In this document: positions 23,583-31,359 of the stretch, one piece after another
Numbering within the stretch: position 1 is the first letter of the stretch
Layout of the letters: the number at the start of each line of letters is the position of its first letter
From: Salinispora cortesiana
Lineage (GTDB): Bacteria; Actinomycetota; Actinomycetes; Mycobacteriales; Micromonosporaceae
NCBI RefSeq assembly: GCF_000484695.1
Contig: NZ_AXVR01000048.1
Span: 1-33,380 of the forward strand
Direction: 5' to 3'
DNA: 33,380 nt
Notes under the pieces: generated by a model
What the model was told of the DNA's origin: nothing
The model's database searches: none
Seen by the model: only the letters and a program-made list of their open reading frames with translations
Program-made: the position numbers and the translations under genes

Positions 23583-24290
23583 TCAGGCGATGATGGTGTC
23601 CAGGGCGATCTCCACCATCTGGCTGAACGTCTGCTCCCGCTCCTGCGAGGTGGTCTTCTCCCCGGTGCGGATGTGATCGCTGACCGTCAGGATGGTCAGC
23701 GCGCGGGCCCGGAACCGGGCGGCGATGGTGTAGAGCGCGGCTGACTCCATCTCGACCGCCAGCACGCCGTAGTCGGCGAGCGAGTCGTAGAGGTCCGGCC
23801 GGTCGGTGTAGAAGGCGTCCACCGCCAGAACCGGCCCGACCCGCATGGTGACGCCGCTCCGCTCGGCCACCTCCACCGAGGTGCGCAGCAGCCCGAAGTC
23901 GGCCACCGGCGCGTAGTCGATCAGCCCGTCGAAACGTACGCGGTTCATGTTCGAGTCGGTGGAGGAACCGATCGCGGCCACCACGTCGCGGAGCTGGAGG
24001 TCCTCGGTCAGGGCACCACAGGAGCCGACCCGGATGAGCGACCGGACGCCGTACTCGTTGATCAGCTCATGCGCGTAGATCGAGGCGGATGGCATGCCCA
24101 TGCCGGAACCCTGGACCGATACGTCGACCCCGTTCCAGCGGCCGGTGAAGCCGTACATCCCGCGGACGGTCGAGTAGCACTTCGCGCCCTCAAGGTAGGT
24201 CTCCGCGATCCACTTGGCCCGCAGCGGGTCACCCGGCATCAGGACCCGCTCGGCGATCTCTCCCGGCTTCGCGCCGATGTGCGTACTCAT
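23583..24290 (-). CDS. deoD: Purine nucleoside phosphorylase, DeoD type
   Basis: A 235-residue hexameric-type phosphorylase that splits purine (2'-deoxy)ribonucleosides with phosphate, giving base and ribose-1-phosphate. Diagnostic parts: LMPGDPLRAKWIAETYL (about 17-33), the phosphate-binding RVGSCGAL (about 87-94), the ribose-binding AVEMESAALYTIAAR (about 178-192) and SDHIRTGE with the catalytic Asp (about 204-211). Length is standard. ATG at 24290 has only a weak ribosome site. Single-gene unit, divergent from tRNA-Ser. Confidence 0.95.
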   Translation of the reverse strand: MSTHIGAKPGEIAERVLMPGDPLRAKWIAETYLEGAKCYSTVRGMYGFTGRWNGVDVSVQGSGMGMPSASIYAHELINEYGVRSLIRVGSCGALTEDLQLRDVVAAIGSSTDSNMNRVRFDGLIDYAPVADFGLLRTSVEVAERSGVTMRVGPVLAVDAFYTDRPDLYDSLADYGVLAVEMESAALYTIAARFRARALTILTVSDHIRTGEKTTSQEREQTFSQMVEIALDTIIA

Positions 24291-24367
24291 GGCAGGGATT
24301 CTGCCAGCCCACCCCCGGCGCCGTACCGGTTGGGCCTTCCGTCGGGTGGTCCTGTAGCCTACTCGGC

Positions 24368-24457
24368 GGTGGTGTGTCCGAGTGGCCTAAGGAGCACGCC
24401 TCGAAAGCGTGTGAGGGTTTACGCCCTCCGCGGGTTCAAATCCCGCCACCACCGCCA
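24368..24457 (+). tRNA. tRNA-Ser (anticodon CGA)
   Basis: A 90-nt class II tRNA with encoded CCA. Acceptor arms GGTGGTG (24368-24374) and CACCACC (24447-24453), discriminator G, then CCA. The anticodon loop CTCGAAA gives CGA, which reads UCG serine codons. The long variable arm (GTGAGGGTTTACGCCCTCC region) is typical of tRNA-Ser, and the T-arm is GCGGG-TTCAAAT-CCCGC. Confidence 0.95.
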
Positions 24458-24465
24458 CTGAGCAG

Positions 24466-24509
24466 GCGAAACGCCCGGTCGGTCCGGAAGGACCAGCCGG
24501 GCGTTTCGC
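24466..24509. terminator. tRNA-Ser / O-methyltransferase bidirectional terminator
   Basis: Perfect 13-bp arms GCGAAACGCCCGG (24466-24478) and CCGGGCGTTTCGC (24497-24509), with an inner GGTCC-GGAA-GGACC hairpin in the loop. It starts 9 nt after the tRNA CCA and 36 nt beyond the stop of the minus-strand methyltransferase. Confidence 0.85.
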
Positions 24510-24544
24510 TATCTCAAGATCGCCAGGCTCAATTGTGGTCTCAG

Positions 24545-25558
24545 TCAGGGCCGGCGGGCCACCACCGCGCCGTTCGCGCCGGGCGCGTCGAAGGCCACAA
24601 CCCGGGCGTCCACGAAACCGGCGTCGCCGAGCCAGGTGACGTACTCGGTGCCGGAGTAGTTCTTGCCGCCCTCGGTTTCGACAAGCATGTTCATCCCCAT
24701 CAGGGCGGCCTCCGGCGGGCCGGTGCGCTCGTCGTTGAGGAGTAGCTCGGAGATGACGATCGCGCCACCGGAGGGGAGCGCGCTGTGGCACCGGGCCAGT
24801 AGCGCCCGGTTGGTCGCTTCGTCCCAGTCGTGCAGGATCATGCTGAGCAGGATCACGTCGTGCCCGTCCGGCAGTGCCGGGTCGGCGAGGAAGTCGCCGG
24901 CGACCGCGCCGACTCGATCGGTCAGGCCCGCTTCGGCGATCCGCTCCTCGGCTCGGGCGCAGACGTGCGGCAGATCCAGGATCGTCGCCTGGAGCTGCGG
25001 CAGTCGCTGGCAGAGCTCGATCGGGAAGGCCCCGGCGCCACCGCCGACGTCGAGCAGCCGGCGGTGGGCGCCGAAGTCGTACGCCTCAGCCAAGGCGCGC
25101 GCGGTGAAGCGGGAGGTGGAGAACATGGCGTCCCAGAACTCGGCCACCAGCTTCGGGTCGGTGGTGTCGAACATGGACTGCTGCTGCGGGTCCCAGGTCA
25201 GCGGACGGTTATCGCGCAGCGCCTCGCCGATGCGATGCCAGGGCAGGTAGGTGTGCAGGTCGGAGTAGCGGACCTGGGCACCGAAGTAGTACGGCCGCCC
25301 CTCGACCAGGAACTGCTCGGCCAGCTCGGAGTTGCGGTAGCCGGCACCGGATTTCTCCAGTAGCCCCAGGGATGCGCTGGCGGCCAGCAACAGGTCGGCT
25401 GGGCGTTCGTCCATCCCGAACTCGGCGGCGGCTTCGGTCACGGTGATGGTCCGTCCGCCAGCCAGGCGGGTGAACAGGCCGAACTCGACACCAACGGCGA
25501 GGGTCTTGAAGCCCCAGACGCCGGCTACGAGCTGCATCAGCGGGGTAGGAGTGATCAT
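24545..25558 (-). CDS. SAM-dependent O-methyltransferase (COMT-like)
   Basis: A 337-residue protein. The N-terminal winged-helix dimerisation domain (about 1-90) has MQLVAGVWGFKTLAVGVEFGLFTRL. The Rossmann domain has the SAM motif LLDVGGGAGAFPIELC (about 165-180) and MILHDWDEATNRALL (about 237-251) with the catalytic His of plant-COMT-like enzymes. Bacterial relatives methylate hydroxyl groups of natural products; no biosynthetic gene is next to it, so the substrate is open. The ATG at 25558 was preferred over an upstream TTG at 25576. Transcribed alone, divergent from yccF. Confidence 0.85.
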   Translation of the reverse strand: MITPTPLMQLVAGVWGFKTLAVGVEFGLFTRLAGGRTITVTEAAAEFGMDERPADLLLAASASLGLLEKSGAGYRNSELAEQFLVEGRPYYFGAQVRYSDLHTYLPWHRIGEALRDNRPLTWDPQQQSMFDTTDPKLVAEFWDAMFSTSRFTARALAEAYDFGAHRRLLDVGGGAGAFPIELCQRLPQLQATILDLPHVCARAEERIAEAGLTDRVGAVAGDFLADPALPDGHDVILLSMILHDWDEATNRALLARCHSALPSGGAIVISELLLNDERTGPPEAALMGMNMLVETEGGKNYSGTEYVTWLGDAGFVDARVVAFDAPGANGAVVARRP

Positions 25559-25655
25559 CAGTAGATAAGAGCACAAAGTGGTTCATGGACCTGGGCCGGC
25601 ACCGGAGGCGGTGCGCGAGATCGGCGAGGTGGCGGACGTGCGTCACGCTAGGAGC

Positions 25656-26036
25656 ATGATTCGATTCGTCCTGAACGTGCTGTGGCTCATCTTCGGTGGC
25701 GGAATCGTGCTGGCCTTCGGCTACCTCGTCGCCGCGGTGATCTGCTTCGTCCTCGTCATCACCATCCCGTTCGGGGTCGCCTCGCTGCGGCTGGCTTCGT
25801 ACTCGCTGTGGCCCTTCGGCCGCACCCTGGTCACCAAGTCGGGGGCCGGCATCGCCTCCGGGCTGGCGAACGTGCTCTGGGTGCTGTTGGCCGGCTGGTG
25901 GCTGGCGCTGGCGCATCTGATGGCCGGGGTGTCCCTCTGCATCACGATCATCGGCATTCCGTTTGGCATCGCCAACTTTAAGCTCGTACCGGCGGCATTC
26001 TGGCCACTCGGCCAGGAGGTCATCGAGGTCCGTTGA
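25656..26036 (+). CDS. YccF-domain inner membrane protein
   Basis: A 126-residue protein with two copies of the YccF (DUF307) module. The repeats each end in (F/I)xITIPFGVASLRLASYSLWPFGR (about 33-55) and ITIIGIPFGIANFKLVPAAFWPLG (about 96-119). Each repeat has one or two membrane helices. ATG at 25656 has TAGGAG 3 nt upstream. The function of the family is unknown. The last 17 bases overlap the convergent unknown gene. Confidence 0.85.
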   Translation: MIRFVLNVLWLIFGGGIVLAFGYLVAAVICFVLVITIPFGVASLRLASYSLWPFGRTLVTKSGAGIASGLANVLWVLLAGWWLALAHLMAGVSLCITIIGIPFGIANFKLVPAAFWPLGQEVIEVR

Positions 26037-26655
26037 ACCGGAGCCCACCTGGCTCGCCGGACCGGAGCCCACCTGGCTCGGGGCGCTGGCTGGCCTCGGC
26101 TTCTCGCCGCTCCCACTCCTCGACCAACTCGTCCCAGTAGTCGACCCCCAAACCTCGACGTCCGTGCGCCAGCCAGCCGGCGGTGTTCCGCTCCACGTGC
26201 AGGCCGAGCTCGGCGAAGAGGTCAACCCACGGGCCCGGCTCCACCCCCACCTCGACCAGGGCGGCGTTGATCGGCCACTGCCCACGCGGCCGATCGAACA
26301 CCGAGTCGAAGCGCGGCCCCCAGGACCGCTGACCGCCGAGCCACACCGCCGCTGCCTGGTGGCCGACGCCGCCGGTGAACTCCGCCTCGACGTACGCCAC
26401 CGGCCCCTGCCGCGACCAGCCAACCAGGGTCTCGGTCAGCGCGGCGGAGAGAACCAGCGTGAACGGGCGCTCCGGGGTGGGCTGCTCGACGGCGTAGTCC
26501 GGCGGCGCCCCAGTAAGCTCCTCGACCAGCTGCGAGGTCACCGGCAGCAGGGCGAAATCCTGGCGCAGGTTGCCGAGGACCGCGTGATCCAGCCCGCGGG
26601 TCTCCCCGTGCAGCAACCCGCCGTCCGCGATGATCGCGCTGAGCTGGTAACTCAT
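26020..26655 (-). CDS. Protein of unknown function with a repeated C-terminal tail
   Basis: A 211-residue, soluble-looking protein that I do not recognise. It is rich in Trp and acidic residues, has no signal or membrane helix, and contains GRRGLGVDYWDELVEEWERREAEA near residues 166-189. The C-terminus repeats EPGGLR(S/F) twice, encoded by a 20-bp exact direct repeat. The ATG at 26655 lacks a clear ribosome site, but a CCACAG-G-CTGTGG palindrome lies just upstream (26660-26672). Codon use is normal for the window, so it is probably a real gene. Its end overlaps yccF. Confidence 0.6.
   Translation of the reverse strand: MSYQLSAIIADGGLLHGETRGLDHAVLGNLRQDFALLPVTSQLVEELTGAPPDYAVEQPTPERPFTLVLSAALTETLVGWSRQGPVAYVEAEFTGGVGHQAAAVWLGGQRSWGPRFDSVFDRPRGQWPINAALVEVGVEPGPWVDLFAELGLHVERNTAGWLAHGRRGLGVDYWDELVEEWERREAEASQRPEPGGLRSGEPGGLRFNGPR
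26037..26080. repeat. 20-bp direct repeat encoding EPGGLR
   Basis: ACCGGAGCCCACCTGGCTCG occurs at 26037-26056 and 26061-26080, a 24-bp period. It encodes the two last tail units of the unknown protein on the minus strand. The copies are identical, which suggests a recent duplication. Confidence 0.8.
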
Positions 26656-26752
26656 GCGTCCACAGGCTGTGGATGAGACATGTGTACGAAGAGCCCGGCC
26701 GGCTTCGCCTCCGTCGCTTGCCCGCTGCGCTGCACGTCCTCAGTATCCCTGC

Positions 26753-27493
26753 TCAGCTCGGGGTGGGCCGGGACACGACCCACCACGCGGCGGTCGCCAG
26801 GACCGCGACCAGGCCGCTGAAGATGAAGGGTGCTTCGATCCCGATCGTTGCCGTGAGGACACCGCCGAGCAGCGCGCCGCCGGCGGCGGCGCTGAAGCTG
26901 AGGGTGCGGCCAGCCGCAATCGTCCGGCCGAGTAGCTCCCGTGGCACCAGCCGTTGACGTAGTGACACGACCGTGACGTTGAGCACCGCGAACGATCCGC
27001 TCGTGATCACGATGGCGAGGATCGCCGCCCACAACTGGGTGGTTACGGCGAGCATCGCCGGGATGCCGGCGGTGGTGGCCAGTGAGCAGGTGAGAATCAT
27101 GCGGTGCCGGCGGCCCGCGACGAGTCGGTCAACGATGAACGAGCCGAGCAGGCCGCCGAGGGCGCCAGCGGTGAGCAGAATTCCGAAACCGGTCGCGCCG
27201 ATGCCGAGGGGGCCCTCCGCGTACAGCACCAGGATCGCGAACCAGGCGCTGTCGGCGGCGGCGACCGCGGCGGTGACCAGCGACCCGGCGAGGAGGCCGG
27301 TCACCAGCCACGGCAGGGATTTGGCCGCGGCTACTGCGGCCACCGCGATCGGGTTGGCGGTCAGCGACGCGGCGAGCAGGGGGAAAGCTGCCAGTCGGAT
27401 GCCGTCACCGACGTTGGCGAGGGTTGAGGCGCTCCAGAACGTCCAGAAGGGCCGTCCCAACGGAACAGAACTCGTGACCATGACGGGCATCAT
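26753..27493 (-). pseudogene. MFS transporter with internal deletion
   Basis: An in-frame 246-residue product, against about 400 for the family. Residues 1-72 match the first helices of an MFS drug exporter (FWTFWSASTLANVGDGIRLAAFPLLAA, WLVTGLLAGSL). The sequence then jumps to VTAAVAAADSAWFAILVLYAEGPLGIG, normally the start of the second half (about helix 7), and continues to a normal end. The segment with helices 3 to 6 and the cytoplasmic loop is missing. The join lies at about 27272-27282, at CTGGTC on the coding strand, a plausible short-homology deletion point. It is probably non-functional, though a half-size protein could still be made. ATG 27481 is an alternative start. Confidence 0.65.
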
Positions 27494-27553
27494 CGCATCA
27501 CCGGCGCCGCCATTGGGGGCGCTGGATTGGCCCCTCCACCCTCATCCTGGCGG

Positions 27554-28468
27554 CTACCTGCGCACCGCGGCGGTGAGGCGGCGGAGGGCGGCGTGCGCGG
27601 GTGGGCCCCAGGAGGGTTTGCCGCCGGGGCGGCCGTGGACGCCGTTGTCCCCGATGAGGACGCAGTCGAGGGCGCGGAACGTCGCCCAACCGCGGGCGCG
27701 GCGCAGGGTGGCGGGGTCGGGGGCCGGCTCGTATGCCGCCTGGAAGTGGTCGAAGCCGGCGGGCAGCAGCAGCCACCCGGCGGCGAGGTCATAGGCGGGA
27801 TCCCCGGTGCAGAGGTCGCCGAAGTCGATCACTCCGCAGAGGGTGCCGTCGGCGGTGAGAACGTTGGCCGGGTGCAGGTCAGCGTGGAGCCAGAGTGGTG
27901 GGCCGGTCCAGGGCGGAGCGGTTACAGCGTCCCGCCAGACGGCGCGGAGCGCGTCCGGTTCGTCGATCAGACCACGTTCGGTGGCGGCGGCGAGTGCCCC
28001 GGCGAACTGCTCGGACTGGTCAATCAGCGGCCCACCCCGGTCCCGGCCGGCAGGTGCTCCGTTGGGGGCGGGTTGGTGCAGCGCTGTCAGGAAGGTTGCC
28101 AGCGACCTGGCCGCGTCGAGGGGGCGCGTGACCGGGGCTTGGTCGGCGGGGGTGCCCGGAATCCAGGTGGTGATGAGCCACGACCGAGGAAATCGTTCGG
28201 AGGGTACGCCGAGCCGTTGCGGGACGGGGACCGGCAACGGTAGGCGCGGGGCCAGGGTGGGTACCCAGGCGTGTTCCTTGTGCAGCAGCACGTCCGCGAA
28301 GACCGTGGCCCACGGAAGCCGGACGGCCAGGTCGTCACCGAGCCGCCACAACTGGTTGTCCCACCCCCGCGCGCCGAGCCGGATTGGGCGCTCGGCGAGG
28401 TCGGGGTGCTGGTCGCGTACCAGCTCCCGGATCAACTCCGCGGTGATCTCCTGGTTGACGTGGGTCAT
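27554..28468 (-). CDS. APH-family (aminoglycoside phosphotransferase fold) kinase
   Basis: A 304-residue protein. The N-lobe has IRLGARGWDNQLWRLGDDLAVRLPW (about 30-54), the nucleotide-binding part with Lys replaced by Arg. The C-lobe has the Brenner loop WLHADLHPANVL (about 191-202) and the metal-binding GVIDFGDLCTGDPAYDLA (about 208-225). The fold covers small-molecule kinases including antibiotic-modifying enzymes, but a resistance function cannot be inferred. The ATG at 28468 is preferred over a TTG at 28477. It follows the first beta-helix gene by about 50 bp on the same strand. Confidence 0.85.
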   Translation of the reverse strand: MTHVNQEITAELIRELVRDQHPDLAERPIRLGARGWDNQLWRLGDDLAVRLPWATVFADVLLHKEHAWVPTLAPRLPLPVPVPQRLGVPSERFPRSWLITTWIPGTPADQAPVTRPLDAARSLATFLTALHQPAPNGAPAGRDRGGPLIDQSEQFAGALAAATERGLIDEPDALRAVWRDAVTAPPWTGPPLWLHADLHPANVLTADGTLCGVIDFGDLCTGDPAYDLAAGWLLLPAGFDHFQAAYEPAPDPATLRRARGWATFRALDCVLIGDNGVHGRPGGKPSWGPPAHAALRRLTAAVRR

Positions 28469-28519
28469 GCGGAGCAACGTATCCGCTACCGGGCTCCCTC
28501 GGGGCCCGGCGTACTTGCG

Positions 28520-29943
28520 CTACCCGGCGCAGCCGGGAACGTCGCCGGAGCAGTTGTCCGGCCGATTCTTGACCACGACGGTGCCGGTGGCGGTGTTCAG
28601 GTTCACCGTGCCGCCCGCCTCGTTGTAGATGCCACCGCCAGCGTCGCCGGCGATATTTTTGGTGACCTTGGTGGTGAAGAGGGTCACGGTTCCGATGGTT
28701 TCGTTGTAGATGCCGCCGCCCTGGCTTCCGGCCTGGTTGCCGAAGATCTTCGTGTTTCGTAGCACCAGATCGGAGAGGTTGTAGATGCCGCCGCCTTCGA
28801 TGCTGGCGTTGTTGTTCTTGATAACACTGTCTTCAACGACGACGGACGCATTATCGTCCGCCCCCAGGCCGCCGGCGATTGCTATCAGGGACTCGTTGTC
28901 GGCGATGGTGACCGAACTGAGCGTTACCTGTGTGTTCAGGCCCGCGAGGATGCCGCCGACCACCTCCGTGGCGATGTTGTTCGTAACGCTACTGTCCGCG
29001 ATGGTGGCGCTGCCACGCTCGACGAAAAGGCCGCCGGTGGCTTCTCGGGCGCGATTTTTGGAGATGCTGCTGTGTTCGATCCGAACAGTTCCCGTACTGC
29101 TGATTCCGGCTCCCACCACGGCGGTGTTGGCGTGGATGTCGGACTTACTGATGTTGAGTAGGCCGGAGTTTCTGATGCCTCCCCCGAAGGGGGCGGCGGT
29201 ATTGCGGCCGCGACCGTGGAGGACCGGAGGTGGGTGGTGCCGTTGTTGGCGATGCCGCCCCCCGCGGCGCTGGCGATGTTGCGGGTGATGGTGCTGTGAC
29301 TAGTGGTCAACGCTCCACCCGCCTCCACCAATATGCCAGCTCCGTCAGCGCCAGCGCCGGTGGTCTGGCCGCCGGTGACGGTCAGCTGGTTGAGGGTGAG
29401 GTTGCCGCCGGTGTTGACGGTGAGGATGCGGAACTGGTCAGCCGCGGCGGCGCGTTCGATGGTGGTGTGTTTGCTGCCGTTGAGGGTGATCGGGGTGGTG
29501 ATGGCGGGCAGGCCGGCACCGTCGATGTTCGCGGTCAACAGGTAGGTGCAGTCCGGGGCCAGGTCGAGCACACCCCCACCGCGGGCGTTGGCCAAGGTGA
29601 TCGCGGCGATCAGGGCATCGGGGTCGCAGGGTACCGGTACGCCCGGTGACTTCCCACCTTTCCTTTCCGGTTCCTCCCTGCTCTGGTCACTGGGCTTGCC
29701 GCTGGGCCGGCCATGTAGGACATGGCTCTGCGGCCGTTCGAGTTTGCCGCGGTGCTCGTCGGTGGAGGGCCGATCGGCGACAGTGGTGCGGTTGCGTCCG
29801 ACAGCATCGGCGGCCGGGGCGGCGGCGACACTGGCGGTGGTGAGGGCCAGGCCGGTCACTCCGACCGCCCACCACCGGGACCTCGCCCGGCGTCCACCGG
29901 ATCGATCCGGGTCGGGCTGGTGGGTGTGGTTCTGATGGCTCAT
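28520..29943 (-). pseudogene. Exported parallel beta-helix protein, copy 1, frameshifted
   Basis: The frame from ATG 29943 encodes a signal peptide (WWAVGVTGLALTTASVAAAPAADA), a charged linker, and a start module CDPDALIAAITLANARGGGV with PbH1-like beta-helix repeats (NLTLNQLTVTGGQT, TTSHSTITRNIASAAGGGIANNG). At about 29200-29214 the frame shifts; adding one base (GCGGCC to GCGGGCC) restores GRNTAAPFGGGIRNSG and repeats running to 28520, ending NRPDNCSGDVPGCAG. The restored protein would have about 474 residues. Such repeats form a right-handed parallel beta-helix used in adhesins and polysaccharide-active enzymes. No LPXTG or transmembrane anchor is visible. As sequenced, the downstream half is not translated in frame from this start. 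Confidence 0.8.
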
Positions 29944-30143
29944 CGCGGTCTCGGTTTCCTTCCCCGTCACGGACGAGAAGCCACCACGCCAGGGCTGGCC
30001 GGGCGACGCTCCTCGGCTACCAGGCCGGCGGTAGCAACCACGTATGAGTTAAAACCGACACTGACCTCACTAGGATATGAATGCGAAAATAATGCCCAAA
30101 CCAGGCAAGCCTCCCGTGGTAGACGTGCCGCCGTCGTCCCAGC
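29944..30143. other. AT-richer upstream region of beta-helix copy 1
   Basis: About 200 bases with no gene. The part at 30040-30110 is clearly less GC-rich than the surroundings. On the minus strand it contains TTGGGC, 16 nt and TATCCT, a possible -35/-10 pair for the beta-helix gene. This promoter call is tentative. Confidence 0.4.
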
Positions 30144-30174
30144 GGGCGGTAGCGCCGGTCGGGCGCTACCGCCC
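30144..30174 (-). terminator. Terminator of the SAM methyltransferase gene
   Basis: A perfect 13-bp hairpin, GGGCGGTAGCGCC (30144-30156) with GGCGCTACCGCCC (30162-30174) and a 5-nt loop, overlapping the last codons and stop of the methyltransferase. Confidence 0.75.
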
Positions 30175-30876
30175 TGGGGCTGGCAGCGCCCGGATCGCGA
30201 GGAACCCGATCGGCTCCCGCAGCAGGCGCTCGTAGCGGTCTCGATCGACCAGCGCCGCTTCGGCGGTCGGCCGTGGCTCCAGCAGCCGCTCGATCAGAAA
30301 GCCCGCTTCATGTAGCTCTTCGCAGGTCCGCTCCAGCGGGGCTAGCCAATAGCGCACCTGCCAGCCCTTGCTCCAGGTCTCTTCGACAACGCGCACGTCG
30401 AAGTAGCTGCCACCGTGCCGAAGCCAGTCACCGGTGGGGTGTAGCCGGGACAGCACGAGCGCGCCTTCCGGCCGTAACACCCGCCGCAACTCCCGCAGGG
30501 TCGAGGTCCGGTCATCGACATACTCCAGCCCGAGCGCGAACAAGACCAGGTCAACCGAGGCATGCGGCAGCCAGTGCAGCCGTTCAGCAAGATCGTGTAC
30601 GTGGAAGACGCCGGTCGGTACGCGCTCTCGACACAACTGGACCATGCGCGGGCTCTGGTCCAGCCCGATCACCCGGGCACCCCGGGCGACCAGTTCCTCG
30701 GCGTAGAGCCCGGGACCGCAGGCCACATCCAGCACCGTGCGGCCAGCGACCTCACCGAGCAGCCGCAGGCAGGCCGGCCGGTCGTAGTGAGCGTTGTAGA
30801 GGCCCTCACGGGCGTGCTCCAAGAACTCGTCGGCGAATGCTTCGTACTGCGGTCCTGGTCCCACGGCGTCGGTCAT
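30166..30876 (-). CDS. Class I SAM-dependent methyltransferase
   Basis: A 236-residue protein of the Methyltransf_11/UbiE type. SAM motif I is VLDVACGPGLYAEELVARG (about 46-64), followed by GLDQSPRMVQLC (acidic residue that binds ribose, about 68-79), VDLVLFALGLEYVDD (about 104-118) and LRELRRVLRPEGALVLS (about 122-138). The C-terminal part carries a variable substrate lid. Substrate unknown. ATG at 30876 fits the family start; the open frame is longer but non-homologous. It lies downstream of doxX with about 40 bp between, so it could be in the same ECF41-driven transcript. Confidence 0.85.
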   Translation of the reverse strand: MTDAVGPGPQYEAFADEFLEHAREGLYNAHYDRPACLRLLGEVAGRTVLDVACGPGLYAEELVARGARVIGLDQSPRMVQLCRERVPTGVFHVHDLAERLHWLPHASVDLVLFALGLEYVDDRTSTLRELRRVLRPEGALVLSRLHPTGDWLRHGGSYFDVRVVEETWSKGWQVRYWLAPLERTCEELHEAGFLIERLLEPRPTAEAALVDRDRYERLLREPIGFLAIRALPAPGR

Positions 30877-30917
30877 GTAGCCAGTTCTACGCGCAGCGGC
30901 GTGGGCTATCCATGGTT

Positions 30918-31268
30918 TCACCGGTGATAGGCGAGGCTGACGGTGAGCGCGGCGAGAGCGACTATAAAGAAGAGTGCCCAGGCGCCGAGCCGAAAATTGC
31001 CGGCCCGTACGTGTACGCCCAGCGCGCCGAGGAAGTACAGGACCAGACCGGCCGCCGCGAGGGTGCCCAGGACTGGCACGACGAAACCGGCCAGCAGGCC
31101 GAGGGCGCCGGCGCCGAGGAGCACCCCTAGTGGCCGTACCCACGACCGGGGCACCCGGTTGCGGTCCGCCTCCGTCTTCGGATACTCGTGCCCGATCAGG
31201 TTGGCGGCGGCGGCCGAACCGTTGAGGGCCGAGGCGAGCAGGGTCACGACAAGATACGTTGCGAACAT
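30918..31268 (-). CDS. DoxX-like membrane protein
   Basis: A 116-residue protein with four membrane helices (about 1-22, 46-64, 65-86 and 95-113), the DoxX-like layout (PLGVLLGAGALGLLAGFVVPVLGTLAAAGLVLYF). ATG 31268 has GGAGG 6 nt upstream. DoxX-family proteins are linked to redox or sulfur stress; the exact role is unknown. Its position directly downstream of an ECF41 sigma gene and a matching promoter is the typical ECF41 target arrangement. Confidence 0.85.
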   Translation of the reverse strand: MFATYLVVTLLASALNGSAAAANLIGHEYPKTEADRNRVPRSWVRPLGVLLGAGALGLLAGFVVPVLGTLAAAGLVLYFLGALGVHVRAGNFRLGAWALFFIVALAALTVSLAYHR

Positions 31269-31313
31269 CGTTGCCTCCGTGCGCGGGACAGGGGTATTGG
31301 TCAGTCGTTCACG

Positions 31314-31340
31314 GACGAGGTGGGGACCCGAGTTGTGACG
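31314..31340 (-). promoter_or_regulatory. Predicted ECF41-type promoter for doxX
   Basis: On the minus strand the bases 31340-31334 read CGTCACA, followed by exactly 16 nt and CGTC (31317-31314). The published ECF41 promoter pattern, as I remember it, is TGTCACA-N16-CGTC; only the first base differs. The start of transcription would fall about 38 nt before the doxX ATG. It lies between the sigma gene and doxX, in the same direction. Confidence 0.75.
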
Positions 31341-31359
31341 CGGCCGTAGGTGAGCTGGG

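Noticed and set aside
24368..24457. tRNA-Ser as an integration site for a genomic island
   Set aside because: No integrase gene or second copy of the tRNA 3' end was found downstream. A perfect terminator follows immediately.
24466..24509. Possible SRP RNA (GGTCCGGAAGGACC resembles the GGAA-tetraloop helix)
   Set aside because: The stem is perfectly paired and lacks the conserved asymmetric and symmetric loops (AGCAG) of SRP helix 8. Position and shape fit a terminator.
27554..28468. APH-fold protein as an aminoglycoside-resistance gene
   Set aside because: Only general fold motifs are visible. Many such kinases in soil actinomycetes act on other metabolites, and there is no resistance context.
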